A stretch of DNA of 64,000 bases from Alviniconcha marisindica (taxonomy: Eukaryota > Mollusca > Gastropoda > Provannidae). The position numbers were made by a program, and so were the translations under genes. This document shows positions 52,262-62,440 of this stretch, piece by piece; positions within the stretch are counted from its first letter, which is position 1; each line of letters opens with the position of its first letter. The stretch spans positions 247,501-311,500 of the forward strand of contig JABMCL010002397.1 of the NCBI GenBank assembly GCA_018857735.1, given 5' to 3'. Under the pieces are notes generated by a model that was not told the origin of the DNA, made no database searches, and saw nothing but the letters and a program-made list of their open reading frames with translations.

Positions 52262-55200
52262 ATGGTGTAGTTGTTGTAATTAATTGACACCCCAACCAAG
52301 ATCATGCTGAATGTGAACTCATCAAGGGGTTGTGCTGATAATGTTTCAGAGCGCTAACGGCACAGTTTCCACAGGAAAAACCCATCATCACAGTAACACC
52401 ACCCGTCACGCATCCTTGGGTCGACCCGCATTTATACCGGATCACTGGCTGCCCCAGTGTTAACAATGTAAGGGTACCTTTCTCGCAGTTAGTGAACTTG
52501 CCTTTTTGGTTTGTTTCTGTGCTGTGACTGTGAGGTTTTGCTTGCTGCTTTTTACATGGGGGGTGGGCCAGATTTTAAGGTCACAATGGGCATTTTAACA
52601 TTAAAAGGTCTGTTCTTGGTGACTTTTGTTCTAAGCTGATCAAGTTCAAACTTTGTATGGTTTTTAAATACAGGGATTAATTCACCAAACTGCTGTTTTG
52701 CCTCTGGCATGTTTATATTTCATGGCAGATAATTTTCAAATTCTCTGACTTCATGAAAACTCAAACTTAGCCTTTTTTGTGTGGACTCAATTAAGGCAAA
52801 GTATTTCAGTTTTGTATAGGCTCCATTAAGCTCTGCTTGTTCGCTCCAGGTGTGATGACTGACCTTATGGTCTGAGTTGTAGTTCTTTTACAATCAGAAA
52901 GAAAAGTAGACACAAGACAAAAGTAATCTTGCAGTAATTTAGATGGTCATACCTCTAGTTGCTTCATGTCAAAGAGTTTCTGCTATAGGTTTCTGTGGCC
53001 TTGTTAGTCATATTGCTCATACAACTACAAATTCCATGTAAAATTTGACTTCACAATTAAATTGAGCTGTGCTTGCTTTTTCAGTTTTCTATGCACAGTG
53101 ACCTTGGTCAGGCCATACAGACAATCATCGACGAGTTCAAGAAGGATCCTCCCACTCCTGTCCAGTCTTTGTGAGTCCTTTTTGTACTTACTTGTGCTTT
53201 CCAACATAATACATGCATTTCCCATCACTGAGCCTGATGAAGCCTGTTGTTTGGGCAAAAAATCTGACTTTTGAAGGGCCATGACACCTGTGGTTGTTGG
53301 GTGTTTTGTGTACTAAAAGTACATAATACAGTCTGTGCATACATAGTACACACCACCTGTCAGCAACATGTGGCTGCTTGGAAGTCTGACTGAAGTGTTG
53401 AACACATCTCCAAAGGTTATGACTTTTGTTGGTACCATTGATCCAACACCATGCCACAAAGGTTAGGATAGGATTTGCTGTCATCCTGCAGGGCTGTGCT
53501 GATGGCTGAGTGACAGAGCAATGCTGTGGTGCTGGGGGTTGTCACAGGGAGGTGCTGAGTGACAGAGTGGTACTGGGGTTGTCACAGGGAGGTGCTGAGT
53601 GACAGAGCAATGCAGTGGTGCTGGGGGTTGTCACTGGGAGGTGTTGAGCGACAGAGCAGTGCTGGGGGTTGTCACAGGGAGGTGCTGAGTGACAGAGTGG
53701 TGCTGGGGGTTGTCACAGGGAGGTGCTGAGTGACAGAGTGGTGCTGGGGGTTGTCACAGGGAGGTGCTGAGTGACAGAGTGGTACTGGGGTTGTCACAGG
53801 GAGGTGCTGAGTGACAGAGCAATGCAGTGGTGCTGGGGGTTGTCACTGGGAGGTGTTGAGTGACAGAGCAATGCAGTGGTGCTGGGGGTTGTCACAGGGA
53901 GGTGCTGAGTGACAGAGTGGTGTTGGGGGTTGTCATAGGGAGGTGCTGAGTGACAGAATGGTGCTGGGGGTTGTCACAGGGAGGTGCTGAGTGACAGAGT
54001 GGTGCTGGGGGTTGTCACAGGGAGGTGTTGAGTGACAGAGCAATGCAGTGGTGCTGGGGGTTGTCACAGGGAGGTGTGATGGCTGGGTGACAGAGTGATG
54101 CAGTGGTGCTGGGGGTTGTCACAGGGAGGTGTGATAGCTGAGTGACAGAGCAATGCAGTGGTGCTGGGGGTTGTCACAGAGAGGTGCTGAGTGACAGAGC
54201 AATGCAGTGGTGCTGGGGGTTGTCACAGGGAGGTGTTGAGTGACAGAGCAATGCAGTGGTGCTGGGGGTTGTCACAGGGAGGTGTTGAGTGACAGAGCAA
54301 TGCAGTGGTGCTGGGGGTCATCACAGGGAGGTGCTGAGTGACAGAGCAATGCAGTGGTGCTGGGGGTTGTCACAGGGAGGTGTTGAGTGACAGAGCAATG
54401 CAGTGGTGCTGGGGGTTGTCACAGGGAGGTGCTGAGTGACAGAGTGGTGCTGGAGGTTGTCACAGGGAGGTGCTGAGTGACAGAGTGGTGCTGGGGGTTG
54501 TCACAGGGAGGTGCTGAGTGACAGAGCAATGCAGTGGTGCTGGGGGTTGTCACAGGGAGGTGTTGAGTGACAGAGCAATGCAGTGGTGCTGGGGGTTGTC
54601 ACAGGGAGGTGCTGAGTGAGAGAACAATGCAATGTTGCTGGGGGTTGTTTCAGTGCTGCAGCCCCTCCGTACCCCATGGGCCCACCACCTGGATATGCCC
54701 CACCCAGCTACAGCCACCCGGGATCTGAACCATATCCACCTGGTGTGGGTGGTCCGCCTCCTGTACCACCTCGCCAGCAGTCAGGGTCACTGCCCAATGG
54801 CAGCGCTGAGGTACAGTGTGGTGTTCATGCGTGTGTGTGTGTGATATATGTGTTTGTATCATGTGTGTGTGTGTTTGGTGTCATGTGTGGTGTGGTGTCA
54901 TGTGTGTGTTTGGTGTCATGTGTGTCATGTAATGTGTGATGTATGTTAGTGCACCTGTTATGGCATGTGTGTGTGTATGTTGCAAGCATGTGCATGTATG
55001 CAGTTTCAAGTGTAGGTGTACAATATGCTTTGAACAATAAAAAAAGTTTCTCAAGTAAGGAGATAGGTTTACATGGCAGGACTGGATTTACCAGATGTCT
55101 CCTTTCTTCACTCACTTCTGATTGGTTAGTGTGCACATCAGGCATCAGAAAACCCACAACCAACCCTGTTTCAAGCATCGTGCAGTTCTGGTGCACAGTG

Positions 55201-58200
55201 GCATGATGCTTGAAGATTTGCAGCATGTCTTAAGATCTGCACACAGGGTAGCAAGTTGGAGTCTTGCATAGTCGCTGACAACCACTCAAAAGTGATGCAT
55301 CATGTCATGGCTATGAACAGTTGCTTTGAAAGAAGACAGAAGTGGGAGGGAACTTGTTGTGTGTGGTGTGTATACATGTGTGTGTGTGTGTGTGTGTTGA
55401 ATTTTGAAAATATGTACATTTAAAGAACATGTAAGCACTTTGGGCCTATGCGGGTTAGGCGCTCTAAGTATCCATTATTATTGTTATGATGTTGTTGCAG
55501 GGAGCAGTGGAAGGGGACGGCTTTCCTGACTTTACCATGCCAAATGTCATGAAGGCTTTTCCGCAACTCAAAGACAGGAAGTAAGTAGGGTTACTTACAC
55601 ATGTCTTAGCTGCTTTTAAAAATCACACACACATGCAAGAGATCAGGCACATATGCTCTGTTATGAGGGACTTAGTGCGCACGCACACATACACACATGT
55701 GCATGCATGACACATGTGCGCATGTGCACACACACACACCACACAACACGCACACACACCACAACACACACACACACACACAGCATGCATGCATGCACAC
55801 ACACATATATATACCACCGCCACCCCCAACCCACCCATATACAGTACAGGTGTTTCCTTGGCATTCAGAGTTTACCTGTGATGATGTGTGAGTGTTTGTT
55901 TGTTGTGCACAGATTGATGGAGCTTCAGGAACTGATTGAGAATGATGAACAGCTGCTGGAGATGGTGCAGAGTCTGCCTGAACTCAAGTCATTTGCTGAG
56001 AAGCGCGAGTCACTGTCAGAAAAATGCGTATTCCTTGCAAGTCAGTAATAAAATGATTTTTTTTTCTTTGGTTTAATGGTTACGGTCTACAGGCAGACCA
56101 TTACAAGTGTTGTGGGGCTTGCTGAAGATATAAAGAAAGGTGGGAACAGGCCAGCAGAAGAAGTGTAAAAAAAAGATTCAGTTGTAGATGCTTGACCCCT
56201 CAAGATTAAGGTGTCAAGAGTAGTTCCTCTTTTGTGGAGAAGCAAGAGTTCCTGTGGAAAAATAGGCTTCTTTGCTCATTATGGGTAAATTGTGTCTTTT
56301 GTCACTTTCTTTTATTTGTTGTTTGTTTGTTTGTTTGTTGGGTTTTATGTGAGTTTGTTTTTGAAAGTGTTTTTGCTACGATTTTAACCCAGGTTTTTGT
56401 ATTTTAACTTTTTTTGTCAGTGGCTGCTTGGTGTTAAATTGTATTAACTCATTCACTGTCTGAAGTGTGTCATATTACGTCCTTGCCAAAGTGTTTCCCA
56501 TTTGCTAAAAGGGTGTCATGTGATGTCTGGCTTGTGTTGGAATTCAACATTCTTATCTGGGGCAGCTTTATTAACATAAACCTTTTGGGATAGGTTGTTT
56601 TCCTTTCTGGACTAGTCTTCAGAGAAAACTGCACCCCCAGTATGTTGCTGCATATTGTGTGGGAGGGAAAGGGTTAGTCAGTGTTTTCCTGTCTCTAGCA
56701 TGGGGCTGTCAGTGGCGAGAACTTTACACTTGGCTTTTTCTCTGACACTTTGGAATTACCTGCATAATGATGACTATTGAGGCTTGTTGTTTACACATTC
56801 CTGCCAATTTGGGTGACCTTGACCTGTCCTAATGACCTTGACCCCCTGCCAGGGACTTAACATTAGGTCACAGTGCTATGGGATAAGCAGAACTGCATGT
56901 TGAATTTTATCCATCAAGTTCATACTGTGTACGGTTGTTGTACACATTGAGTACATTGTGCACAAAATGTCTTTTATGACTTTGGCTTATGGGAAATGGG
57001 TAACTGATGTGTTTTAGGACTGGGCAACAAGTTAATTATTGCCTTTTTTCTGTGAATCTGGTACAGGGAGACAACCACGCACAGTGATAACCTCCTGTCC
57101 GCTTTACACTTTCGCAGTATTAATGTGCAGCCACTGCAGTGTTGAAAAGATGAAACAGACAGTTTTGTTTCTTGAAAAGTGCTTATCCAGTCAGGTTCAA
57201 AATGATAGTGTGATTGTTACATGTATATATTTGGATATGATCATGAACAAAATGCAGACACTGATACAGACTAAAGTACATTTAACTAGTTAACATGCAT
57301 TTTGGGGAAATGATTGTATGTTTGTTGCCTTCACACACACACACACACACAAAATTGGCATTATTTAGACTGCATAATAAGAATCCATTGATGACTGAGC
57401 CTATGTTCTTATAAATCTGAGTGCATTCTGCCACTTCATGGTTGTCAGAGTTTCTGAAATGATAATGACAGTTAGGTTTTTCTGTTTTCTATGCTGAGTC
57501 AGTTGAACAGTCACTCTTCTTGTTGGTGCTTGCTTAAAGACAGCATGTTGAAGTGGGAATCCTAATGAATGTGTCTCTTTTTGTTTTCACAGGGAGCAAT
57601 TTATCTGAAAAACCAAAAATAAGAGCAATAAAGGAAGAAGTTGCTGAAAAGGTAAGTGACATATTGTTTGATTTTTTTAAGTTTTAGTTGTCTTACGGTG
57701 TGTATTGTTGTGGTAAGATGTATTGTGTGCAAGATTGACTGGAAACAGCATTCTGCAAACAAGTATGAATGAGTGAAAGAATGCATATTGCAGAGGATGG
57801 ATGAGGCATGCTATTTGAGTAAAAGCCCCCCCCCAGTAGCATGACAGGTGGAGACTGGCTCCCCAAGGTTGTCATCTGTAAAAAACAAACAGGTCCAGTG
57901 TGAAAAGTTGCTGTGCAAGGACACTTGAGTTCCAGGGACATTCTCTGAAGTGATGCTTAGGTGTTGAAATGTTTTCTGTAGATTTGCTTTTTCTCAGACA
58001 CTGTTTTAGCAGAGGTCTTTTAAACAGCGCATTTGATCTTATTATTTTTTATTGTAGTCTCTGTGCGAGTGTGTGCAGGCTGGGTGTGTTGGCAGAGTTT
58101 TTGTGGGTTGTCTTGTTGTGCAAATGTTTTGGATTTGTAGCTTGCCACAATGCAAGTGCATCTGTGTGGACCTAGTAATGCCACCGTGAATTATTTCAGG

Positions 58201-60652
58201 TAGGTTTTTGTATGCACCGCATATGTACAGTTTTGTTTGTTCATGGAACTGAGTGATGCCGATTGTGTTTTGTGTGTGCTTCAGATGGCTGTGTACAATG
58301 AACTGAAAAGAGGGTTTGAGGCCAAGTGCAATCAGCACATGATGCTCTCAGAGCAGTTCCGTCCTTCCCACATCCAGACCAACCTGAAGGTGGCCATCTT
58401 GCAGGCCGAGGAGGAGTCGGAAAACATTATGGAAGATTTCCTCAACAGTGAGTGCTTCAAATTCAGTAGAATCTCAAACAGAATGAGGTCTTGAGTGCTT
58501 GTGTATAATCAACAAAGTGAGTGCTTGGTTTTTGCAGAATACATTTGTTTATGCAGGATACAGAAGATGAATCTCTTTTGTTTTTTTAAATACTGAAAGT
58601 GAAACAGTTTTTTGTTATTGTGTGTACTGAGATGGAAGTATTTATAAGTGATGGTTCCTTTGTGTGGAATAGCTTTGTTGGTGTTTGCAGCCTGAAAACA
58701 GTCAGGATCTGAGATCCAGGTTTATACATACTTCTTTGCAGTTAGACTGGGAACTACTTTCACAAGTATTCCATAGCAGAAACTATTTGAGGTGTGTGTC
58801 TGTGTGTGCATGTATGCACATGCATGCGTGTGTGTGTGTGTGTGAATGCATGTGTGTGCATATGAGAGGGAGAATGTGTGTGTGCATGCACATGTGTGTG
58901 TGTGAGACAAGACACACACACACACACACACAGAGATATTTGGAGATGAGAGGAAGAGGAAAGGTATTTCTTAGGTACATTTGTGCTTTTGTTTAAAAAA
59001 CACTTTGGTGAAAGTAACCTTTAACGTTACATGAATTTTGTTCATTTTTGATAACTAGTTGTATTGTGTTCACTTTTGATGATTTATCTTTTGCAGAGAA
59101 AATGGATATTGAAGACTTCACACAACAATTTTTGGAGAAGAGAAAGGTGAGTGAAGAAAGGGTTCTGTAAGAGCGGGGTTGCCCTGTAACACACTGTGGG
59201 CTTCCTGCTGGTCAGTCTGATTGTGGTGGTCCCCACTGTGTGCAGAGTGAAACCCAAGCCACTCAAAGGGTTCTGTAAGAGTGGGGTTGCCCTTTGATGC
59301 TCTGTGGACTTCCTGCTGGTCAGTCTCATTGTGATCATCCCCACTGTGCAGCAGTAACAAAAAGCACTCAAACCGACCTGCATTGCTAGTCTGTAGATTT
59401 TGAGAAAGCTTTTGACTCAGTAGACTGGTCTTTTATGCAGTGGGTCTTATAATGTTATGGTTTTGGAAGGGAGATGTATCAAGTGGGTCTCTTCTTTCTA
59501 CACCAGTATTAAAGCAGATCTTGTGGTTAGTGGGATGACATCAACAGTCTTTTCAATGAGAAGAGGCTGTTGACAAGGTGGTCCCATTTCACTGGATTTA
59601 TTTGTGTTGTGTGCAGAAATACCCTCATATAATGGGATATGCACTCCAAGTGGAAAAAAGGCAGATAAAATATGTTGTTATTGCTTGCTGTGAAGCAGTA
59701 CAAAGCAGCCTATGATGAAAGAGCACCTTTGTAACCAAGAGACTGCCCCAGCTGGGGGACCTCGCTCACTTTTGAAAAACACACCTGTCCTTGCAGTTTA
59801 CATTGCTTGTGAAAACCCTCCTGTGCATGTAGTTTACATTGCTTTTGAAAACCCCTCTGTCTTATTTTATGTTGCTTTTGAAAACCCCTTTGTCTTATTT
59901 TATGTTGCTTTTGAAAACCCCTCTGTCCTTGTATTTTACATTGCTTTTGAAAACCCTACGGTCCTTGTATTTTACATAACTTTAGAAAACCCCATATCCT
60001 TGTATTTTACATTGGGTTGAAAACCTCTGTGTCCTTGAATTTTACATTGCTTTTGAAAACCCTTCTGTCCTCACATTTTACATTGCTTTTGAAAACCCAT
60101 CTGTCCTTGTATTTTGTATTGTGTTTGAAAACCCTTATGTCTCTAGTTTACATTGTGTTTGAAAAGTCTTCGGTCCTTGTAGTATTTTACATTGCCTTTG
60201 AAAATCCTTCGGTCCTTGTATTTTACATTGCTTTTGAAGACCCTTCTGTCCTTGTATTTTACATAAACCCTCTACCCAGGCCCTCTCCCCAGACCTGCCC
60301 ACCTTTACATGCAGGTCACATTCAGTTTGGTTGTGGGCTTCGTAGAAGGGCTTCACTGTACGGTGATAAGTTACAAAGTGTTATTTCTCCTCATGTCTGC
60401 AGCTTACATCGGCAGAAAGTGATCTAGGTTGAAGAGCATGGAAAATATCTGTGTCTGGCAGTGTCCCCTATGAAAGCCAAGGCCATTCTCGTAAAAGCCA
60501 AGGCCATTGTGTTGACGTAGTGCAGCAGCCCATTGCAAAAGGCAGCAAGCATGTGTAGACCTGCGTGGCATCTGTTGCAGCTCTGCCACCTGCGCAAAGC
60601 TAAGGAGGAGAAGCTGTCGCACATCATCCTGACCCAGGGCGATCAGTACTGA
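50506..60652 (+). CDS. VPS37A: Vacuolar protein sorting-associated protein 37A, ESCRT-I subunit (11 exons)
   Basis: Exons: 50506-50603, 51822-51896, 52350-52467, 53085-53170, 54654-54810, 55501-55580, 55913-56040, 57593-57651, 58285-58447, 59097-59146, 60581-60652; 361 residues (human about 397), all phases consistent. VPS37 is a core subunit of ESCRT-I, with TSG101, VPS28 and MVB12, sorting ubiquitinated cargo into multivesicular bodies. Layout: N-terminal UEV-like region (about 20-125: DVEYRVV, QFPQEKPIITVTPPVTHPW, NNFSMHSDLG), Pro-rich linker (126-178), Mod(r)/VPS37 coiled-coil domain (about 200-355: QSLPELKSF, LQAEEESENIMEDFL, KMDIEDFTQQFLEKRK, LRKAKEEKL). All these blocks match human VPS37A in order. 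The first ATG gives an N-terminus (IESLRK) aligned with human IESLRN. The last exon is copied many times in the 3' flank. Confidence 0.95.
51120..51165 (+). repeat. Poly-C tract
   Basis: Uninterrupted C run of about 26 bases inside VPS37A intron 1. Confidence 0.95.
51506..51632 (+). repeat. Interspersed repeat family B, copy 2
   Basis: Close match to 25169-25296 (see that entry), in VPS37A intron 1. Confidence 0.85.
51822..51896 (+). CDS. VPS37A: VPS37A exon 2
   Basis: Acceptor cactttcag|TGCC, donor ATTAT|gtaagt. It encodes AIEILRDVEYRVVIRAGTNN, matching the human IAEIQKDVEYRLP block. Confidence 0.92.
52136..52262 (+). repeat. CA microsatellite
   Basis: Two long (CA)n blocks separated by TCACATACATTCATT, in VPS37A intron 2. 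Confidence 0.97.
52350..52467 (+). CDS. VPS37A: VPS37A exon 3
   Basis: Acceptor atgtttcag|AGCG, donor AACAAT|gtaagg. It encodes LTAQFPQEKPIITVTPPVTH and ends CPSVNN; this is the UEV-like core. Confidence 0.95.
53085..53170 (+). CDS. VPS37A: VPS37A exon 4
   Basis: Acceptor ctttttcag|TTTTCT, donor TCTTT|gtgagt. It encodes FSMHSDLGQAIQTIIDEFKK, matching human NFTMHSDLGKIIQSLLDEFW. Confidence 0.95.
53495..54653 (+). repeat. 41/49-bp minisatellite derived from VPS37A exon 5 acceptor
   Basis: Unit GTCACAGGGAGGTGTTGAGT plus GACAGAGCAATGCAGTGGTG plus CTGGGGGTT, with a shorter form lacking CAATGCAG. The real acceptor region (AACAATGCAATGTTGCTGGG, GGTTGTTTCAG) is its last, diverged unit. About 24 copies. 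Confidence 0.95.
54654..54810 (+). CDS. VPS37A: VPS37A exon 5 (Pro-rich linker)
   Basis: Acceptor gttgtttcag|TGCTGC, donor GCTGAG|gtacag. The exon is Pro/Gly/Tyr-rich and includes PMGPPPGYAPPSYSHP and PPPVPPR. It contains a PPxY motif (PPSY, residues 142-145). Confidence 0.85.
55170..55214. other. Inverted repeat (hairpin) in VPS37A intron 5
   Basis: TTCAAGCATCGTG at 55170-55182 pairs with CATGATGCTTGAA at 55202-55214, 12 of 13 bases, with a 19-base loop. Confidence 0.6.
55501..55580 (+). CDS. VPS37A: VPS37A exon 6
   Basis: Acceptor gttgttgcag|GGAGC, donor AGGAA|gtaagt. It encodes GFPDFTMPNVMKAFPQLKD, matching human YKMPDVPDAFPELSEL. Confidence 0.92.
55913..56040 (+). CDS. VPS37A: VPS37A exon 7
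   Basis: Acceptor tgtgcacag|ATTGATG, donor GCAA|gtcagt, phase 1. It encodes LMELQELIENDEQLLEMVQS and ends KCVFLA; this begins the Mod(r) domain. Confidence 0.92.
56041..57592 (+). other. VPS37A intron 7, no feature recognised
   Basis: AT-rich; a GTTT repeat near 56320 and a CA run near 57335. No further exon or mobile element was seen. Confidence 0.5.
57593..57651 (+). CDS. VPS37A: VPS37A exon 8
   Basis: Acceptor ttttcacag|GGAGC, donor GAAAAG|gtaagt. It encodes SNLSEKPKIRAIKEEVAEK in the Mod(r) coiled coil. Confidence 0.9.
58285..58447 (+). CDS. VPS37A: VPS37A exon 9
   Basis: Acceptor gtgcttcag|ATGGCT, donor CAACA|gtgagt. It encodes MAVYNELKRGFEAKCNQHMM and LQAEEESENIMEDFLN, the most conserved part of the Mod(r) domain. 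Confidence 0.95.
58796..58935 (+). repeat. TG/CA microsatellite pair
   Basis: Interrupted (TG)n followed by GAGACAAGACACACACACAC, in VPS37A intron 9. Confidence 0.9.
59097..59146 (+). CDS. VPS37A: VPS37A exon 10
   Basis: Acceptor cttttgcag|AGAAAATGG, donor AGAAAG|gtgagt. It encodes KMDIEDFTQQFLEKRK, matching human KMEIDDFLSSFMEKRT. Confidence 0.95.
59153..59385 (+). repeat. About 117-bp direct repeat, 2 copies
   Basis: Begins 7 bases after the exon 10 donor: AAAGGGTTCTGTAAGAGCGG, CTTCCTGCTGGTCAGTCTGA, GGTCCCCACTGTGTGCAG, then again with small changes. Confidence 0.9.
59393..59640 (+). mobile_element. LINE fragment: reverse transcriptase, broken
   Basis: Reads VDFEKAFDSVDWSFM at 59393-59437, a hallmark of non-LTR reverse transcriptase (the xDFxKAFDSVxW block). 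In another frame QGGPISLDLFVLCAEI follows at 59574-59621, a decayed form of the RQGDPxSPxLF block. Frame changes and stops show that it is dead. The catalytic YADD block is absent. It lies in VPS37A intron 10. Confidence 0.85.
59780..60270 (+). repeat. About 35-bp minisatellite, about 14 copies
   Basis: Unit TTTACATTGCTTTTGAAAAC plus CCCTCTGTCCTTGTA, diverged units, in VPS37A intron 10. Confidence 0.93.
60581..60652 (+). CDS. VPS37A: VPS37A exon 11 (stop exon)
   Basis: Acceptor tctgttgcag|CTCTGC. It encodes LCHLRKAKEEKLSHIILTQG, DQY, then TGA. The human counterpart ends ICHCRRAKEEKLQQAI plus a short tail. Confidence 0.93.
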   Translation, partial: LCHLRKAKEEKLSHIILTQGDQY

Positions 60653-61136
60653 CATCCTGATGTAGAGAGATCAGTACTGAAGGTCTGACATCATCCTGAC
60701 CCTGGGCGATCAGTACTGAGGGTCTGACATCATCCTGACCCAGGGCAATCAGTACTAAAGGTGCAACATCATCCTGACCCAGGGCGGTCAGTACTAAAGG
60801 TGCAACATCATCCTGACCCAGGGCGGTCAGTACTACAGGTGCAACATCATCCTGACCCAGGGCTGTCAGTACTACAGGTGCAACATCATCCTGACCCAGG
60901 GCGGTCAGTACTACAGGTGCAACATCATCCTGACCCAGGGCTGTCAGTACTAAGGTGCAACATCATCCTGACCCAGGGCTGTCAGTACTAAAGGTGCAAC
61001 ATCATCCTGACCCAGGGCTGTCAGTACTACAGGTGCAACATCATCCTGACCCAGGGCTGTCAGTACTACAGGTGCAACATCATCCTGACCCAGGGCTGTC
61101 AGTACTAAAGGTGCAACATCATCCTGACCCAGGGTC
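60653..61136 (+). repeat. 39-bp minisatellite derived from the last VPS37A coding exon
   Basis: Unit AACATCATCCTGACCCAGGG plus CGGTCAGTACTAAAGGTGC. It copies the end of the coding exon (CACATCATCCTGACCCAGGG, CGATCAGTACTGA). About 12 copies directly after the stop, probably inside the 3' UTR. Confidence 0.95.
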
Positions 61137-62340
61137 AATCAGGATTCAGTGTGATCATCAAACAGTTGGTGAATGATGTAGGAATATCTGCTACTGCGTG
61201 CTACTGTCTGGTGTCTGTCTGTGTGTGTGTGTGTTCTATGCGTGTGTGTGTTCTATGCGTGTGTGTGTGTGTGTAAGTAAATGCATGTGTGTGTGTGTAT
61301 AAGTAAATGTGTGCATGCGTGTGTGTGTGTGTAAGTAAATGGGTGCATGCACAAGCAGTTTTCATGCCTTTCTGTGCTTGCATCACATAGATTTTTCTCT
61401 CATGGTTTGATCTTCACAGTGGGAGTAAGAATGAAGAGGGGTGAGAGTGTGTGTGTCTTTGTAACGTTGCATATATGTGTCTATGTGTAACTTTGCATAT
61501 ATGTGTGTCTGATTTTGTAACATTGCATGCGTGTGTGTGTCTGTAATTTTGCTTGTGTGTGTGTGTGATTTTGCATAACGTGTGTGTGCACAATTGTGCA
61601 TGTATATATGCTAGGCTGTAAAAGAGGGAGTCCTTGAGATGAATAATGCTTTCTTGTATACATGTGTAGTATATAATGCTTTTACCACTGATTTATATTA
61701 TGCTATGACAAATTAAAAGGGTCTTAAATATACTGACTTTTAATGCTTCTGCGGTACCTGGAGGTACTGGGTTTCAGTTTTGTGTAAAATCAAGCAAACC
61801 ATGCAAAAGACTGTCTTTTTTTGTGTTGACAGTATTCTTTTTGTTCGTAAAACTTGTGTTAGGTGTGGCCCTGCTGAGACGAGAGTTTTTTTGCTTATGC
61901 AGTAGGTTGTTGATGTGTGTGGGGTTTTTTTTTGGGGGGGGGGAGGGTGTTTACCACAGAAACAAGAAGTACAGTGCATGTAGCATGTACCACTGTGATG
62001 AATTTTCTGACTTCTTTTATTCTGGTGCACATTTCCATGCAAATTTTCTTTTAGCCATTGATCTGATCAGAATGCTTGGTGGAATATATGTATATATAAT
62101 AGTTTGGATCAAAGAGAGTCACTCTTGTATCCTGTCGCATCATTGGTACACATAGTTCAAGCATCACAACCCTTCAAAAATTGTGGGACAAAGTGGTCAG
62201 ACACTTTTCTGCAAGTTTTCATGCATTGACTTTGCCACCTGAAGTAGGTGTGTGGTGGAGAACTTGAGAAGCGCTGCATATAATTTATTTGTTGTTGTTA
62301 TTATTATCAGCGTTTTCAATCAAGAAAAGGAGCTAATAGC
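61137..62340 (+). other. VPS37A 3' flank, TG tracts, no gene recognised
   Basis: (TG)n-rich at 61215-61335 and 61450-61600, with a G run near 61935. No exon was seen. Confidence 0.5.
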
Positions 62341-62357
62341 GCTCAGCAAGTGTCGGA

Positions 62358-62440
62358 GCTCAGGAGCTGCATGAAAGTTGGGGTGGCCATCCTGGGCTCC
62401 CCGCCCTTGTGGACATATAAAGCAGCATTGAACTCAAACT
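62358..62440 (+). repeat. Interspersed repeat family A, copy 3 (partial, diverged)
   Basis: GCTCAGGAGCTGCATGAAAG, GGTGGCCATCCTGGGCTCCC align with copies 1 and 2; the middle is shortened. Confidence 0.7.
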
